DNA of 64,000 bases from Janthinobacterium aquaticum. Lineage in GTDB: Bacteria > Pseudomonadota > Gammaproteobacteria > Burkholderiales > Burkholderiaceae_D. Within the stretch, counting starts at the first letter, position 1. Every line of letters starts with the position of its first letter. The position numbers and the translations under genes were made by a program. Positions 1-9,593 of this stretch are shown piece after piece. Under the pieces are notes generated by a model. It saw only the letters and a list, made by a program, of their open reading frames with translations, made no database searches and was not told the origin of the DNA. The stretch covers positions 148,684 through 212,683 of the forward strand of contig NZ_WFLK01000014.1 in NCBI RefSeq assembly GCF_009208565.1, read 5' to 3'.

Positions 1-534
1 AAAAGCGCCAATCTGGATCTGGCCCCAGCGCTGGGCGCGGCCGGCGGCGCGGCGCGCGACTGGCGCCGCTGGCGCTGGCCGCTGCGCCTGGCCGCGCTGG
101 TGGTACTGGTCAATCTGGTGGGCATCAATCTGGAATGGTCGCGCCTGAAGCGCGAAGCGGCGACCGTGAAAACCTCGATGCAGCAGACCTTCAAGGCCGC
201 GTATCCGCACGAAGCGCCGGTGTACGGCCTGGAAGCCGAACAGATGCGGCGCAATATCGCCGCCGCCCGCCTGCAGGGCGGCCAGGCCAGCATGGATGAC
301 TTTACCAGCATGAGTGCGGCGCTCGGCGAAGCGCTGGGCGGCCTGGCCGGGCGCGGCGTGGTGGCCTCGCTCGAATACCGCGAGCGCAGCCTGATCGTGC
401 GCTTGAAGCCCGACATGGTCAACGCCAGTGCACAGGCGCAGGTGCGCGATGGTCTGGCCGCGCGCAAATTGACACTGAACGAAACTGAACCGGGCGTGTG
501 GAAGATCAGCGCCGCCACGGGAGCCAAAGCATGA
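1..534 (+). CDS. gspL: Type II secretion system protein GspL, C-terminal part (5' end outside window)
   Basis: The reading frame is open from the first base and ends with TGA at 532-534, so only the last 177 residues are visible. GspL is the inner-membrane protein that anchors the GspE ATPase and pairs with GspM. What is seen fits its C-terminal half: an Arg/Trp-rich stretch, one hydrophobic membrane segment (about residues 28-42 of the fragment), then a periplasmic ferredoxin-like region. The stop overlaps the gspM start as ATGA, indicating translational coupling. The identification rests mainly on position before gspM-N-D-E-F-C plus the membrane/periplasm layout. The cytoplasmic actin-like domain lies upstream of the window. 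Confidence 0.85.
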   Translation, partial: KSANLDLAPALGAAGGAARDWRRWRWPLRLAALVVLVNLVGINLEWSRLKREAATVKTSMQQTFKAAYPHEAPVYGLEAEQMRRNIAAARLQGGQASMDDFTSMSAALGEALGGLAGRGVVASLEYRERSLIVRLKPDMVNASAQAQVRDGLAARKLTLNETEPGVWKISAATGAKA

Positions 535-1064
535 GTGCAGCATTGAACAAGGGACGCGCGCTGGTGGCAGCGCGCCGGCAGGCGCTGCAGGCTTTCTGGG
601 CCGAACGCACGGCGCAGGAGCGCAAGCTGCTGACCATCGGCGGCGTGGTGGCCGGCCTGGCGCTGATGTATGCGGTGTTTTTCGAGCCGGCCTGGAATGG
701 CCGCATCGAACTGCAAAAGAGCCTGCCGGAATTGCGCCAGCAGGCAGCCCAGTTGCAGGCGCTGGCGCGTGAAGCGGGCGAATTGTCGCGCCAGACGCCG
801 GTGCAGGTCGCACCGATGAGCCGTGACAGTGTCGACGCGTCGCTGAAAGCGCGCGGCCTGTCGGCGCAGTCGCTGTCGATGACGGGCGAATACGCGCGCG
901 TACAGCTGAACGGTGCGCCGTTTGCCAACGTGATGCTGTGGCTCGACGGCTTGCGCCGCGAAGGGCGCATCGCGGTGCAGGAAGCGAAGATCACCGCGCA
1001 AAGCAAGGCCGGGCTGGTGGACGCCACGCTGACGCTGCATCAGAGCCCGGGCGTCACCCAATGA
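531..1064 (+). CDS. gspM: Type II secretion system protein GspM
   Basis: A 177-residue protein with a short cytoplasmic N-terminus, one membrane helix (about residues 37-55, rich in Gly, Val, Leu, Ala) and a periplasmic domain. This is the usual GspM build. GspM binds GspL in the inner-membrane platform of the secretion machine. The start is set at ATG 531 because it overlaps the gspL stop (ATGA); an in-frame upstream GTG at 498 would lie inside gspL and is less likely. The end again overlaps the next gene as ATGA. Sequence conservation in GspM is low, so the call leans on synteny. Confidence 0.88.
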   Translation: MSAALNKGRALVAARRQALQAFWAERTAQERKLLTIGGVVAGLALMYAVFFEPAWNGRIELQKSLPELRQQAAQLQALAREAGELSRQTPVQVAPMSRDSVDASLKARGLSAQSLSMTGEYARVQLNGAPFANVMLWLDGLRREGRIAVQEAKITAQSKAGLVDATLTLHQSPGVTQ

Positions 1065-1837
1065 AGCGTTTCCTGCTCTGGCTGCTGGCCATCGTGGTCA
1101 GCATGACGCTCACGCTGCTGGTGTTTTTCCCGGCTGGCTGGGTGGCCGGCATCGTGGAAAAGCAGACTGGCGGGCGCCTGACTTTAGGCGATGCGCAAGG
1201 CACGCTATGGCGCGGCTCGGCCTTTATCGGCGGCGCGGCCAGCGCCAATGGCGCCGTCACGCCGCTGCTGCCGGGGCGCTTCAGCTGGCGTATTTCGCCA
1301 TCGGTGCTGTGGGGTTCGGTCGATGTGGAATTGCAGAACCAGGAAGCGCTGTCGCAGCCGGTCAACCTGCGCGGCTCCTGGTCGCGCTGGCAGGTCAGCC
1401 CGGCTGCACTGCTGCTGCCGGCCGATGGCCTCGGTGGCCTGGGCGCGCCCTTGAATACCGTGGCGCCGACCGGCACCATGCGCCTGTCATGGAGCACGCT
1501 GGAACTGGCGCTCGACAAGCAGCAGTTCTCGGCCAACGGCCGCACCACCTTGCAGATGACCGACATGGCTTCGCGCCTGTCGTCACTGCGCCCGCTGGGC
1601 AGTTATGAACTTGATTTCGATTGGCAGGGACAGCAGGCAGGCTTGACGCTGCGGTCCCTGAAAGGACCGCTGCTGCTTGATGGCAGCGGCAGCCTGAACC
1701 AGGGCCGCATGCAGTTTTCCGGCCAGGCCCAGGCCGCAGCAGGATATGACGAGAGCTTGGCGAGTTTGCTGAATTTGCTTGGTCAGCGCCGTAGCAATAG
1801 CGAGAAAAACATCATCGCCCTAGAGTTTAGACAATGA
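1061..1837 (+). CDS. gspN: Type II secretion system protein GspN
   Basis: A 258-residue protein with an N-terminal membrane anchor (about residues 5-25) and a periplasmic remainder, matching the accessory subunit GspN found in only part of type II systems. Its role in the pathway is not well fixed; it is thought to sit at the inner membrane near GspC and GspD. The ATG at 1061 overlaps the gspM stop, and the TGA at 1835-1837 overlaps the gspD ATG at 1834. A longer in-frame opening from 938 was set aside because it would overlap gspM by more than 100 bases. Confidence 0.85.
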   Translation: MKRFLLWLLAIVVSMTLTLLVFFPAGWVAGIVEKQTGGRLTLGDAQGTLWRGSAFIGGAASANGAVTPLLPGRFSWRISPSVLWGSVDVELQNQEALSQPVNLRGSWSRWQVSPAALLLPADGLGGLGAPLNTVAPTGTMRLSWSTLELALDKQQFSANGRTTLQMTDMASRLSSLRPLGSYELDFDWQGQQAGLTLRSLKGPLLLDGSGSLNQGRMQFSGQAQAAAGYDESLASLLNLLGQRRSNSEKNIIALEFRQ

Positions 1838-4050
1838 AAAAATCATCCGTGAGCCAAAACAAATCCACCTTTTCGCTGCGCCGCCTGTCGGCTGCCGCCC
1901 TGCTGTGCTGTTCCGTGGCCGGCATGCCGGCGCCCGTCTGGGCTGCGCCCGGCGATGAAGCGGCCCTCAACTTTGTTGGCGCCGATATCGAATCGGTAAT
2001 CAAGGCCGTTGGCCACTATACCAACATCAATTTCGTGATCGACCCGCGCGTCAAGGGCACCATCACGCTGGTGTCGGAAAAGTCGATCAGCAAGACCCAG
2101 GCCTTTGCGCTGCTCGCCTCCGCACTGCGCCTGCAGGGCTATGCGGTGGTGTCGGGCGACGGCTACGCCAAGGTGGTGCCGGAAGCGGACGCCAAGCTGC
2201 AGTCGGTGCCGACCCAGATCGGCAACAACGCCAGCCAGGTCAAGGGCGACCAGATCGCCAGCCAGGTGTTTTACCTGAACTACGAATCGTCGGCCAATAT
2301 GCTGGCAGTACTGCGCCCGCTGATCTCGCCCAATAACACCATCAACGCCAATCCGGGCAACAACTCGCTGGTGATCACCGACTACGCCGACAACCTCAAG
2401 CGCCTGGCCAAGATTATCGCCGCCATGGACGTGCCGGCGTCGACCGACCTGGACGTCATTCCGGTGCGCTATGCGATTGCCTCGGATCTGGCGGCAATGA
2501 TCAACAAGCTGATGGAAACCGGTGGCGGTGCTGCCGGCGCCGGTGGCGACGCCGGCAAGGTATCGGTGCTGGCCGATCCGCGTACCAATTCGCTGGTGCT
2601 GCGCGCGCCGTCGGCGGCGCGCGCCAACCTGGCCAAGTCGCTGATCGCCAAGCTGGACCAGCCGACTTCGCAGATGGGCAATGTGCACGTGGTGTACCTG
2701 AAAAACGCCGACGCCACCAAGCTGGCGCAGACGCTGCGCGCGGTGGTCACGTCGGACGGCACGGCCGCTTCGCCGCAGCAGAACGCCACCACCAATGTCA
2801 GCTCGCAGGGCATGAATGGCCAGAGCAACTCGGGCGGCTTGAACAGCAACAGCATGGGCAACTCGCAAAACGGCGGCAGCGGCGGCGCTTCGCTCAACAA
2901 CGCGCCGCAGCAACTGTCCGCTGGCGGCGCGGCCGGCTTTATCCAGGCCGACGCATCGACCAATACCCTGATCCTGACCTGCAACGAGGCGGTGTACCGC
3001 AACCTGCGCGCCGTGATCGACCAGCTCGATGTGCGCCGCGCCCAGGTCTATATTGAAGCGCTGATCGTTGAAGTCACGTCGGCCAAGGCGTCCGAATTCG
3101 GCGTGCAGTGGGCCGGCCTCTCCGGCGACAGCACCAGCAGTTACCGCGTCGGTGCGCTGCAGTCGTTTGCCAGCGGCAGCAGCAACAATATCGCCGCGCT
3201 GGCCACCGGCAAGGGCGCCGTGCTGCCGACCGGCGGCCTGACGCTGGGCATTTTCCGCCAGATCAATGGCGCGCTGGGCCTGGGCGCGGTAGCGCATGCG
3301 CTCGAGTCCGATGGCAATGCCAATATCCTGTCGACGCCGAACCTGATCACGCTCGATAACGAACTGGCCACCATGCAGGTCGGCCAGAACGTGCCGATCC
3401 TGACCGGCCAGTACACCAGCACGGCCGGCACCAATACCAACCCGTTCCAGACCATTGACCGCAAGGACGTCGGCCTGACGCTGAAAGTGCGCCCGCAGAT
3501 TTCCGAAGGCGGCACCATCAAGCTGGCGATCTACCACGAGACCTCGAGCGTGGATAAATCGACCACCACGGCGGTCAGCGGCATTACCATCAACAACCGC
3601 GTGATTGAAAACAATGTCCTGGCCGACGATGGCCAGATCATCGTGTTGGGTGGCCTGATCGAGGACAGCACCGGCGACAATGCCGAAAAAGTGCGCGGCC
3701 TGGGCGACATTCCGGTGCTGGGCAATCTGTTCAAGTACCAGACGCGCGAGCGCAAGAAAACCAATCTGATGATCTTCCTGCGCCCGGTTATCGTGCGCAG
3801 CAAGGAGCAAAGCATGAGCCTGGCGACCGACCGCTACGACTATATGCGTGCCACCGAAGCGGCCGCCGTGCCGGCTTCGGGCAACCTGATGCTCAAGGAC
3901 CTGGGCACGCCGGTCTTGCCGGCGCTGCAGGATGGCCAGCCGGTCGGCGGCAGCATGGTGACGCGTCCGGTACCGCCGGCGCCCAAGCCGCCAGCCGGCG
4001 CGCCGGCCAACGCCGCCACGCCGGTGCAAACCCAGCAGCCGCAGAACTGA
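1834..4050 (+). CDS. gspD: Type II secretion system secretin GspD
   Basis: The outer-membrane secretin (738 residues) forms the multimeric channel through which folded exoproteins leave the periplasm. Visible in order: a signal peptide ending near residue 38 (Val-Trp-Ala-Ala-Pro), the N0 domain starting with Asn-Phe-Val-Gly-Ala-Asp-Ile, repeated N1-N3 modules, a low-complexity Gly/Ser/Asn/Gln-rich insertion at about residues 310-355 inside N3, and the C-terminal secretin core. The core has the typical VGQNVPI and GLTLKVRPQI motifs and a VLGGLI segment. The tail is Pro/Ala-rich. It is translationally coupled to gspN by ATGA. Length and motifs are normal for the family. Confidence 0.97.
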   Translation: MKKSSVSQNKSTFSLRRLSAAALLCCSVAGMPAPVWAAPGDEAALNFVGADIESVIKAVGHYTNINFVIDPRVKGTITLVSEKSISKTQAFALLASALRLQGYAVVSGDGYAKVVPEADAKLQSVPTQIGNNASQVKGDQIASQVFYLNYESSANMLAVLRPLISPNNTINANPGNNSLVITDYADNLKRLAKIIAAMDVPASTDLDVIPVRYAIASDLAAMINKLMETGGGAAGAGGDAGKVSVLADPRTNSLVLRAPSAARANLAKSLIAKLDQPTSQMGNVHVVYLKNADATKLAQTLRAVVTSDGTAASPQQNATTNVSSQGMNGQSNSGGLNSNSMGNSQNGGSGGASLNNAPQQLSAGGAAGFIQADASTNTLILTCNEAVYRNLRAVIDQLDVRRAQVYIEALIVEVTSAKASEFGVQWAGLSGDSTSSYRVGALQSFASGSSNNIAALATGKGAVLPTGGLTLGIFRQINGALGLGAVAHALESDGNANILSTPNLITLDNELATMQVGQNVPILTGQYTSTAGTNTNPFQTIDRKDVGLTLKVRPQISEGGTIKLAIYHETSSVDKSTTTAVSGITINNRVIENNVLADDGQIIVLGGLIEDSTGDNAEKVRGLGDIPVLGNLFKYQTRERKKTNLMIFLRPVIVRSKEQSMSLATDRYDYMRATEAAAVPASGNLMLKDLGTPVLPALQDGQPVGGSMVTRPVPPAPKPPAGAPANAATPVQTQQPQN

Positions 4051-4059
4051 TCGGCCGTC

Positions 4060-5487
4060 ATGAGTAATCTTTTACCTTACGCTTATGCGCGCGACTTTGC
4101 CATCCTGGCGCGCGCCGGCGCGCAGGACAGCGCCGCCGTCGAAGTGCTGGTGGCCGTGTCGACCGCGCCAGCGGCGATTGCCGAAGTGTCGCGCCGTTTC
4201 GGCCAGATTCAGCTGAAGGTGCTGCCGCGCGAAGACCTCGACGCGGCCATTGCCGGCGCCTACGCTGGCGGTGGCGGCGATGCGTCGCAGATGGCCGATG
4301 AATTCGACGCTGACCTCGACCTGACCAAGCTGTTGCAGGATGTGCCGGCCATCGAGGACCTGCTTGAATCGTCGGACGATGCGCCGGTGATCCGCATGAT
4401 CAATGCGCTGCTGACGCAGGCGCTGCGCGAAGGCGCTTCCGATATCCATATCGAGCCGTTCGAGCAGACTTCGGTGGTGCGCTTTCGCATCGACGGCAGC
4501 CTGCGCGATGTGGTGCGGCCGAGAAAAGCCATCCACGGCTCGCTGATCTCGCGTATCAAGATCATGGCGCAGCTCGATATTGCCGAAAAACGCCTGCCGC
4601 AAGATGGCCGCATCACCCTGCGCGTCGGTGGCAAGCCGGTCGATGTACGCGTCTCGACGCTGCCGACCGGCCATGGCGAGCGCGCCGTACTGCGTCTGCT
4701 CGACAAGGAAGCCGGCCGCCTCGACCTGCAGCACCTGGGCATGAGCGGCAATATGCTCGGTGAGTTCGACGGCCTGCTGACGCAGCCGCACGGCATCGTG
4801 CTGGTCACCGGGCCGACCGGTTCGGGCAAGACCACCACGCTGTATGCGGCGCTGTCGATGCTCAACGCCACCACCACCAATATCCTGACGGTGGAAGACC
4901 CGATCGAATATGACCTGGCCGGCGTTGGCCAGACCCAGGTCAACTCGCGCATCGACATGACCTTTGCCAAGGCCCTGCGCGCGATCCTGCGCCAGGACCC
5001 GGACGTGATCATGATCGGCGAGATCCGCGACCTGGAAACGGCGCAGATCGCGGTGCAGGCCTCGCTGACCGGTCACCTGGTGCTGGCCACGCTGCATACC
5101 AACGACGCTTCGGCGGCCGTGACGCGGCTGCTCGACATGGGGATCGAACCGTTCCTGCTGTCGTCGTCGCTGTTGGGCGTCCTGGCGCAGCGGCTGGTGC
5201 GCAAGCTGTGCGGCGCGTGCAAGACGTTTGACGCGCAAAGCGGCTACTGGCAGGCGGTCGGCTGCGAGCAGTGCGGCCATACCGGCTACCAGGGCCGCGT
5301 CGGCGTGTATGAACTGCTGCGCACCACCGAGCAGATTCGCGCGCAGATCCATAACCGGGCGTCCGAAGCCGAAGTGCGCGCTGCCGCGCTGCAGGATGGC
5401 ATGACCGGCATGCGCGAAGACGGCGAACGCTGGCTGCGCGACGGCACCACCACGCAGGCCGAGCTGCTGCGCGTGACGAAAGACTAA
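4060..5487 (+). CDS. gspE: Type II secretion system ATPase GspE
   Basis: The cytoplasmic secretion ATPase (475 residues) powers pseudopilus assembly. Seen directly: an N-terminal GspE/PilB domain, Walker A GPTGSGKT at residues 251-258, an Asp box and Walker B region ([12 protein letters not shown]), a His box (LATLHTNDA), and a four-cysteine zinc site starting Cys384-x2-Cys387 and closed by a second CxxC. That set is diagnostic for GspE rather than PilT. The gene begins nine bases after gspD and is followed eight bases later by gspF. The length is a little short of the usual 490-500 residues but no domain is missing. Confidence 0.97.
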   Translation: MSNLLPYAYARDFAILARAGAQDSAAVEVLVAVSTAPAAIAEVSRRFGQIQLKVLPREDLDAAIAGAYAGGGGDASQMADEFDADLDLTKLLQDVPAIEDLLESSDDAPVIRMINALLTQALREGASDIHIEPFEQTSVVRFRIDGSLRDVVRPRKAIHGSLISRIKIMAQLDIAEKRLPQDGRITLRVGGKPVDVRVSTLPTGHGERAVLRLLDKEAGRLDLQHLGMSGNMLGEFDGLLTQPHGIVLVTGPTGSGKTTTLYAALSMLNATTTNILTVEDPIEYDLAGVGQTQVNSRIDMTFAKALRAILRQDPDVIMIGEIRDLETAQIAVQASLTGHLVLATLHTNDASAAVTRLLDMGIEPFLLSSSLLGVLAQRLVRKLCGACKTFDAQSGYWQAVGCEQCGHTGYQGRVGVYELLRTTEQIRAQIHNRASEAEVRAAALQDGMTGMREDGERWLRDGTTTQAELLRVTKD

Positions 5488-5495
5488 GGTTACCC

Positions 5496-6716
5496 ATGCC
5501 CGCATTCCGTTATGAAGCTGTCGATGCCGTCGGCGCCACCCGCAAGGGCGTGCTCAATGCCGACAGTGCGCGCGCGGCGCGTGCCGAGCTGCGCGTGCAA
5601 GGCCTGGTGCCGCTGGCGGTCGACCTGATCGCCGCCCAGGTCGATGCTGCCGGCGTGACGCGCCGGCGCGGCTTTGGCGAGCGCCTGTCAACCACCGAGC
5701 TGGCCTTGTTTACGCGCCAGCTAGCCAGCCTGCTCGAAGCGGGGCTGCCGCTGGAACAGGCTTTTTCCGCGCTGTTGGAACAGGCCGAGCGGCCATACTT
5801 GCGCGACCTGATTGCCTCGATCCGCTCCGAAGTCATTGGCGGCGCGGCGTTTTCCGACGTGCTGTCGCGCCATCCGCGCGACTTTGCCGAGATTTACCGC
5901 GCGCTGGTGGCCTCGGGCGAGCAGATCGGCCACCTGTCGCGCGTGCTGTCGCGCCTGGCCGACTATATCGAGCGGCGCAATGCGCTGGTGCAGAAGGTCA
6001 AGCTGGCCTTTACCTACCCGGCCATCGTGACGCTGGTGGCGTTTTCCATCGTGATCTTCCTGCTGACTTACGTGGTGCCGCAGATCGTGTCGGTGTTTGC
6101 CAATACCAAGCAGAAGCTGCCGGTACTGACGGTGATGATGCTGGCGTTGTCGGACTTCGTGCGCAACTACGGCATGATCGTCGGCGTGGCGCTGGTAGGC
6201 GCGTGGGTGGCCTGGCGGCGCGCACTGCAGCAGCCGGCCCTGAAACGGCGCTGGCATACCTGGCTGCTGACGGCGCCCTTGTACGGCAAGTTCGAACGCA
6301 GCCTCAATACCTCGCGCTTTGCCAGCACGCTGGCCATTACCACCGGCTCGGGCGTGCCGATCCTGCGCGCACTCGACACCAGCCGCGATACGTTGACCAA
6401 TGTCGCCATGCAGGAGCTGGTGCAGGAGGCCAGTGGCGCCGTGCGCGAGGGTGTCAGCCTGGCGCGCGCGCTGTCGGCGCAAAAGCATTTCCCGCCGATG
6501 TTGATCCACATGATACGCGCCGGTGAAATCACCGGCGAGCTGCCGGCCATGCTCGAACGCGCTGCCAGCGCCCAGGAGCAGGACCTGGAGCGGCGCACGC
6601 TGACCATTGCCGGCCTGCTCGAGCCGGTGCTGATCCTGGCGATGGGCGTGGTGGTGCTGCTGATCGTGCTGGCCGTGCTGATGCCGATTATCGAGATCAA
6701 CCAGCTGGTGCGTTAA
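5496..6716 (+). CDS. gspF: Type II secretion system inner-membrane platform protein GspF
   Basis: A polytopic platform protein (406 residues) with two T2SSF domains, each starting with an ELALFTRQLASLLEAGLPL-like helix, and three hydrophobic membrane segments near residues 170-190, 220-238 and 373-398. GspF couples the GspE ATPase to pseudopilin assembly. The start ATG follows an AAGG-containing ribosome site by a few bases and lies eight bases after gspE. The length agrees with the family norm of about 400-405 residues, and there are no anomalies. Confidence 0.96.
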   Translation: MPAFRYEAVDAVGATRKGVLNADSARAARAELRVQGLVPLAVDLIAAQVDAAGVTRRRGFGERLSTTELALFTRQLASLLEAGLPLEQAFSALLEQAERPYLRDLIASIRSEVIGGAAFSDVLSRHPRDFAEIYRALVASGEQIGHLSRVLSRLADYIERRNALVQKVKLAFTYPAIVTLVAFSIVIFLLTYVVPQIVSVFANTKQKLPVLTVMMLALSDFVRNYGMIVGVALVGAWVAWRRALQQPALKRRWHTWLLTAPLYGKFERSLNTSRFASTLAITTGSGVPILRALDTSRDTLTNVAMQELVQEASGAVREGVSLARALSAQKHFPPMLIHMIRAGEITGELPAMLERAASAQEQDLERRTLTIAGLLEPVLILAMGVVVLLIVLAVLMPIIEINQLVR

Positions 6717-6735
6717 TCTAGAATTGAAAGAAACC

Positions 6736-7296
6736 ATGAAGCGTTTGCCGCAATTTACAAGCCTGGTCGCCGTCGTGGCGCTGTCCGTCTCGCTGGCCTA
6801 CTGGGCCATGCAGCTGTTCAAGGCGCCGCAAAGGCCGATCAATCCGCCGCCGGTGCCGGTCGTGCAGGACGCCAGCGTGGAGGCCGGCGCTGCGCTGTTC
6901 GGCGGCCAGGTCAGCGTGGCCGCCGCCGCCAGCAATTACCAGTTGAAGGGCGTGGTGGCCGCTGCCAACGGCCGCGGCAGCGTGGCCATTATCTCGACCG
7001 ATGGCAAGCCGTCGGTGGCCTTGCCGGCCGGCGCCGAAGTGGCGCCTGGCGTGACGGTGCGCGAAGTGCAGCCGCGCTTTGTGCTGCTGCAGGAAGGCGG
7101 CGTGACCAAGCGCATCGAACTGGTCGCCGACGACAAGGCGCTGGCGCTGCCGGCGGCCATGCCGGTGGTGGTTCCGGCTCCGGCTCCTGCGCCTTCGCTG
7201 GTGCCGCCGCCGATGCCGATAGAGAACCAGCAGGCGCCTGTCACGACCGCGCCAGCCGCAGCGGTGACTGCCATGCCGGCGCCAGTCACCCGCTGA
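6736..7296 (+). CDS. gspC: Type II secretion system protein GspC (short, without PDZ domain)
   Basis: A 186-residue protein with an N-terminal membrane helix (residues 7-27), a Pro-rich linker and a homology-region (HR) domain (about residues 55-125: YQLKGVVAA...GSVAIIS...VREVQPRFVLL). In GspC this domain contacts the secretin N0 domain. The C-terminus is a Pro/Ala-rich tail where longer GspC proteins carry a PDZ or coiled-coil domain; none is visible here. The ATG at 6736 is preferred over a TTG at 6724. It sits 20 bases after gspF and closes the visible operon, whereas classical gsp operons begin with gspC. Confidence 0.85.
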   Translation: MKRLPQFTSLVAVVALSVSLAYWAMQLFKAPQRPINPPPVPVVQDASVEAGAALFGGQVSVAAAASNYQLKGVVAAANGRGSVAIISTDGKPSVALPAGAEVAPGVTVREVQPRFVLLQEGGVTKRIELVADDKALALPAAMPVVVPAPAPAPSLVPPPMPIENQQAPVTTAPAAAVTAMPAPVTR

Positions 7297-7353
7297 TCCG
7301 CATTTCCATCCCATCTTGCATGCGCAGTGGCGACACTGCGCCAGGAGTATTCC

Positions 7354-9591
7354 ATGTACCCGATTCGTGCTGTGCTGGCTGCCTGCGTGGCCGCACTGTG
7401 CTGCCTGCCGCTGACAGTGCTCGGCGCGCCAGCGCCAACCGAGGCGCCTGCGCCTGACAGCGCTGCCACCGCCCGTCCCCGCATTGCGCTGGTGCTGTCC
7501 GGCGGCGGTGCGCGCGGTTTTGCCCATATCGGTGTACTGAAGGTGCTGCAGGAGCTGCATGTGCCGGTCGACATGGTGGTGGGCACCAGCATGGGCGGCG
7601 TGGTGGGCGGCGCCTACGCGGCTGGCGCTTCGGTGGCCGAGCTGGAAAAGATGACGCGCGAGACCAACTGGGAGCGCGTGGTGGCGGACCGTCCGCCGCG
7701 CGATGAGCTGAGCTTTCGCCGCCGCGAAGAAGACCTGCTGCTGTCCTCGCGTATCGAGTTTGGCGTCAGCGGCAATGGCATTTCCACGCCGCCGGCCGCC
7801 GCCGGCAACGCGGCGCTGGAAATGGCGTTGAACCGGCTGCTGCCGGCCGGCATGCGTGACCGGCCCGCCAACGCCTTGCCGCTGCCGTTCCGGTCGGTCG
7901 CGTCCGACCTGGTCAGCGGTGAACTGGTGGAACTGGTCGATACGCCGTTGTTCCTGTCGATGCGCGCCTCGCTGGCCGTGCCGGGCGTGTTTTCACCGGT
8001 GCGGGTGAACAACCGGCTGGTGGTCGATGGCGGCCTGGTACGCAACCTGCCAGTCGACATGGCGCGCGCCATGGGCGCCGATATCGTCATTGCCGTCAAC
8101 GTGGGCACGCCTCTGGCGCCGGAAAAGGAACTGGGCAGCGCCATTGGCGTGGCGCAGCAGATGCTGCAGATCCTCACCGAACAGAATGTGCAACGTTCGC
8201 TCAAGGAGCTGCGCCCGCAGGATATCCTGGTGGCGCCGGACCTCAATGGCGTCAGCTTCCTCGATTTCGGCAACTATGCGCGCGCCATGCGCGCTGGCGA
8301 ACTGGCCACGCAGGCGCTGGCAGCGCGCCTGGCGCCGCTGGCGCTGCCGCCGGAACAATACGCTGCGCGCGAACAGCTGCGCCTGGCCGCACCGGCGTTG
8401 CTCGACGTGGCGCTGCCGCTGACGCACCTGGCGGTGGAAAGCGAAGGCGATATCAACCCGCGTACGCTGCAGGCGCAGTCGGGGCTGGTAAAGGGCCAGA
8501 CCGTGACGCAGGAAGACGTCAACAAGGCCACCGCCCGGCTGTACGGACGCGGCGATATCGCGCGGGTGGAAGCGGAAGTGGTCGACGCCGGCGAGCAGCG
8601 CGCTGTTACCCTCAAGGCTATCGAAGCACCGTGGGCCAGCAACCGCCTGCGCGTGGGCCTGGAACTGGGCAGCGACTTCAGGGACAGCAATACCTTTGCG
8701 CTGAAGCTGCTGCATGTGGCCTCCAACCTCAACAGCTGGGGCGGCGAAGTGCGCAGCGTGGCGCAGATCGGCACCACGCGCAATTTCGGCGTGCAGTACT
8801 GGCAGCCGCTGGGCGCCGGCAACCCATGGTATATCGCGCCGGAGCTGCAATACACGTCGTCGGCGATGGATCTGTTCGACCAGGGGCGGCGCAGTGCGCG
8901 CATGGCTTATCGCGGCAAGGGCGCCTCCCTGGTGCTGGGACGCCAGTTTGGCTACTGGGGCGACTTGCAGGTTGGCGTAACGCGCAGCGAGGTCAAGGCG
9001 AAGATCGCCATTCCAGCAGATCCGGCCGTTCCCGAAGAGCGCGCACTTGGTACCAGCCAGTTCGTGGAGTTCCGTGTCGATACGCTCGACGGCACCGCGT
9101 TTCCCACGCGTGGCGTACTGTTTGACGCCACCTGGTCACGCTCGCTGAACGGCGCCAGCGATACGACGCTGGGGCGCTCTGCCGTGACCGGCATGAAGGC
9201 CTTTGGCCGCGGCAACTGGGCCGGCCATGTCTATGGCGAATGGGCGCGTGCCCAGCGTGGCGAAGCGCCGCTCAACCTGGGTGGCTTCCTGCGCCTGTCC
9301 GGCACCGAATTCGAATCGGTATCGGGACGCAGCGTGGCGCTGGCGCGGCTGGTGATGGCGCGCCGCATCGGCTCCTTGCCAAGCCCGCTGGGCGGCGCGG
9401 TACGGGCCGGCTTTTCGCTGGAGATGGGCGGCGGCTTCGACCAGAACGTGCGCTGGAAACCGAGCAAATTCACTCAGGCCGGCAGCGCCTTTATTGCGGT
9501 CGATACGCGCTTCGGTCCCGTGTATGGCGCGGCCGGCGCCTCAAAAGGTGGCGACAATACGCTGTACCTGTTCCTGGGGCCGGTCTGGTAG
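7354..9591 (+). CDS. PlpD-like patatin autotransporter (type Vd secreted phospholipase)
   Basis: This 745-residue protein has a signal peptide (residues 1-25). A patatin domain follows, with the oxyanion motif GGGARG (about 50-55), the nucleophile Ser79 in GTSMG and the partner Asp225 in DGG. Next come a POTRA-like segment (about 365-435) and a C-terminal region of alternating hydrophobic strands ending in Trp, typical of a 16-strand outer-membrane barrel. That architecture matches Pseudomonas PlpD (type Vd secretion), in which the lipase is exported by its own barrel. ATG 7354 is chosen because CAGGAG precedes it by seven bases; a GTG at 7327 lacks this and would add residues before the signal peptide. 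Predicted activity is phospholipase A; substrate and release are inferred. Confidence 0.88.
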   Translation: MYPIRAVLAACVAALCCLPLTVLGAPAPTEAPAPDSAATARPRIALVLSGGGARGFAHIGVLKVLQELHVPVDMVVGTSMGGVVGGAYAAGASVAELEKMTRETNWERVVADRPPRDELSFRRREEDLLLSSRIEFGVSGNGISTPPAAAGNAALEMALNRLLPAGMRDRPANALPLPFRSVASDLVSGELVELVDTPLFLSMRASLAVPGVFSPVRVNNRLVVDGGLVRNLPVDMARAMGADIVIAVNVGTPLAPEKELGSAIGVAQQMLQILTEQNVQRSLKELRPQDILVAPDLNGVSFLDFGNYARAMRAGELATQALAARLAPLALPPEQYAAREQLRLAAPALLDVALPLTHLAVESEGDINPRTLQAQSGLVKGQTVTQEDVNKATARLYGRGDIARVEAEVVDAGEQRAVTLKAIEAPWASNRLRVGLELGSDFRDSNTFALKLLHVASNLNSWGGEVRSVAQIGTTRNFGVQYWQPLGAGNPWYIAPELQYTSSAMDLFDQGRRSARMAYRGKGASLVLGRQFGYWGDLQVGVTRSEVKAKIAIPADPAVPEERALGTSQFVEFRVDTLDGTAFPTRGVLFDATWSRSLNGASDTTLGRSAVTGMKAFGRGNWAGHVYGEWARAQRGEAPLNLGGFLRLSGTEFESVSGRSVALARLVMARRIGSLPSPLGGAVRAGFSLEMGGGFDQNVRWKPSKFTQAGSAFIAVDTRFGPVYGAAGASKGGDNTLYLFLGPVW

Positions 9592-9593
9592 AG

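Noticed and set aside
1843..4029. A 728-residue open frame on the minus strand opposite gspD
   Set aside because: It is the antisense shadow of a GC-rich gene; the translation is rich in Arg, His, Gln and Val with no domain, and gspD on the other strand has clear motifs.
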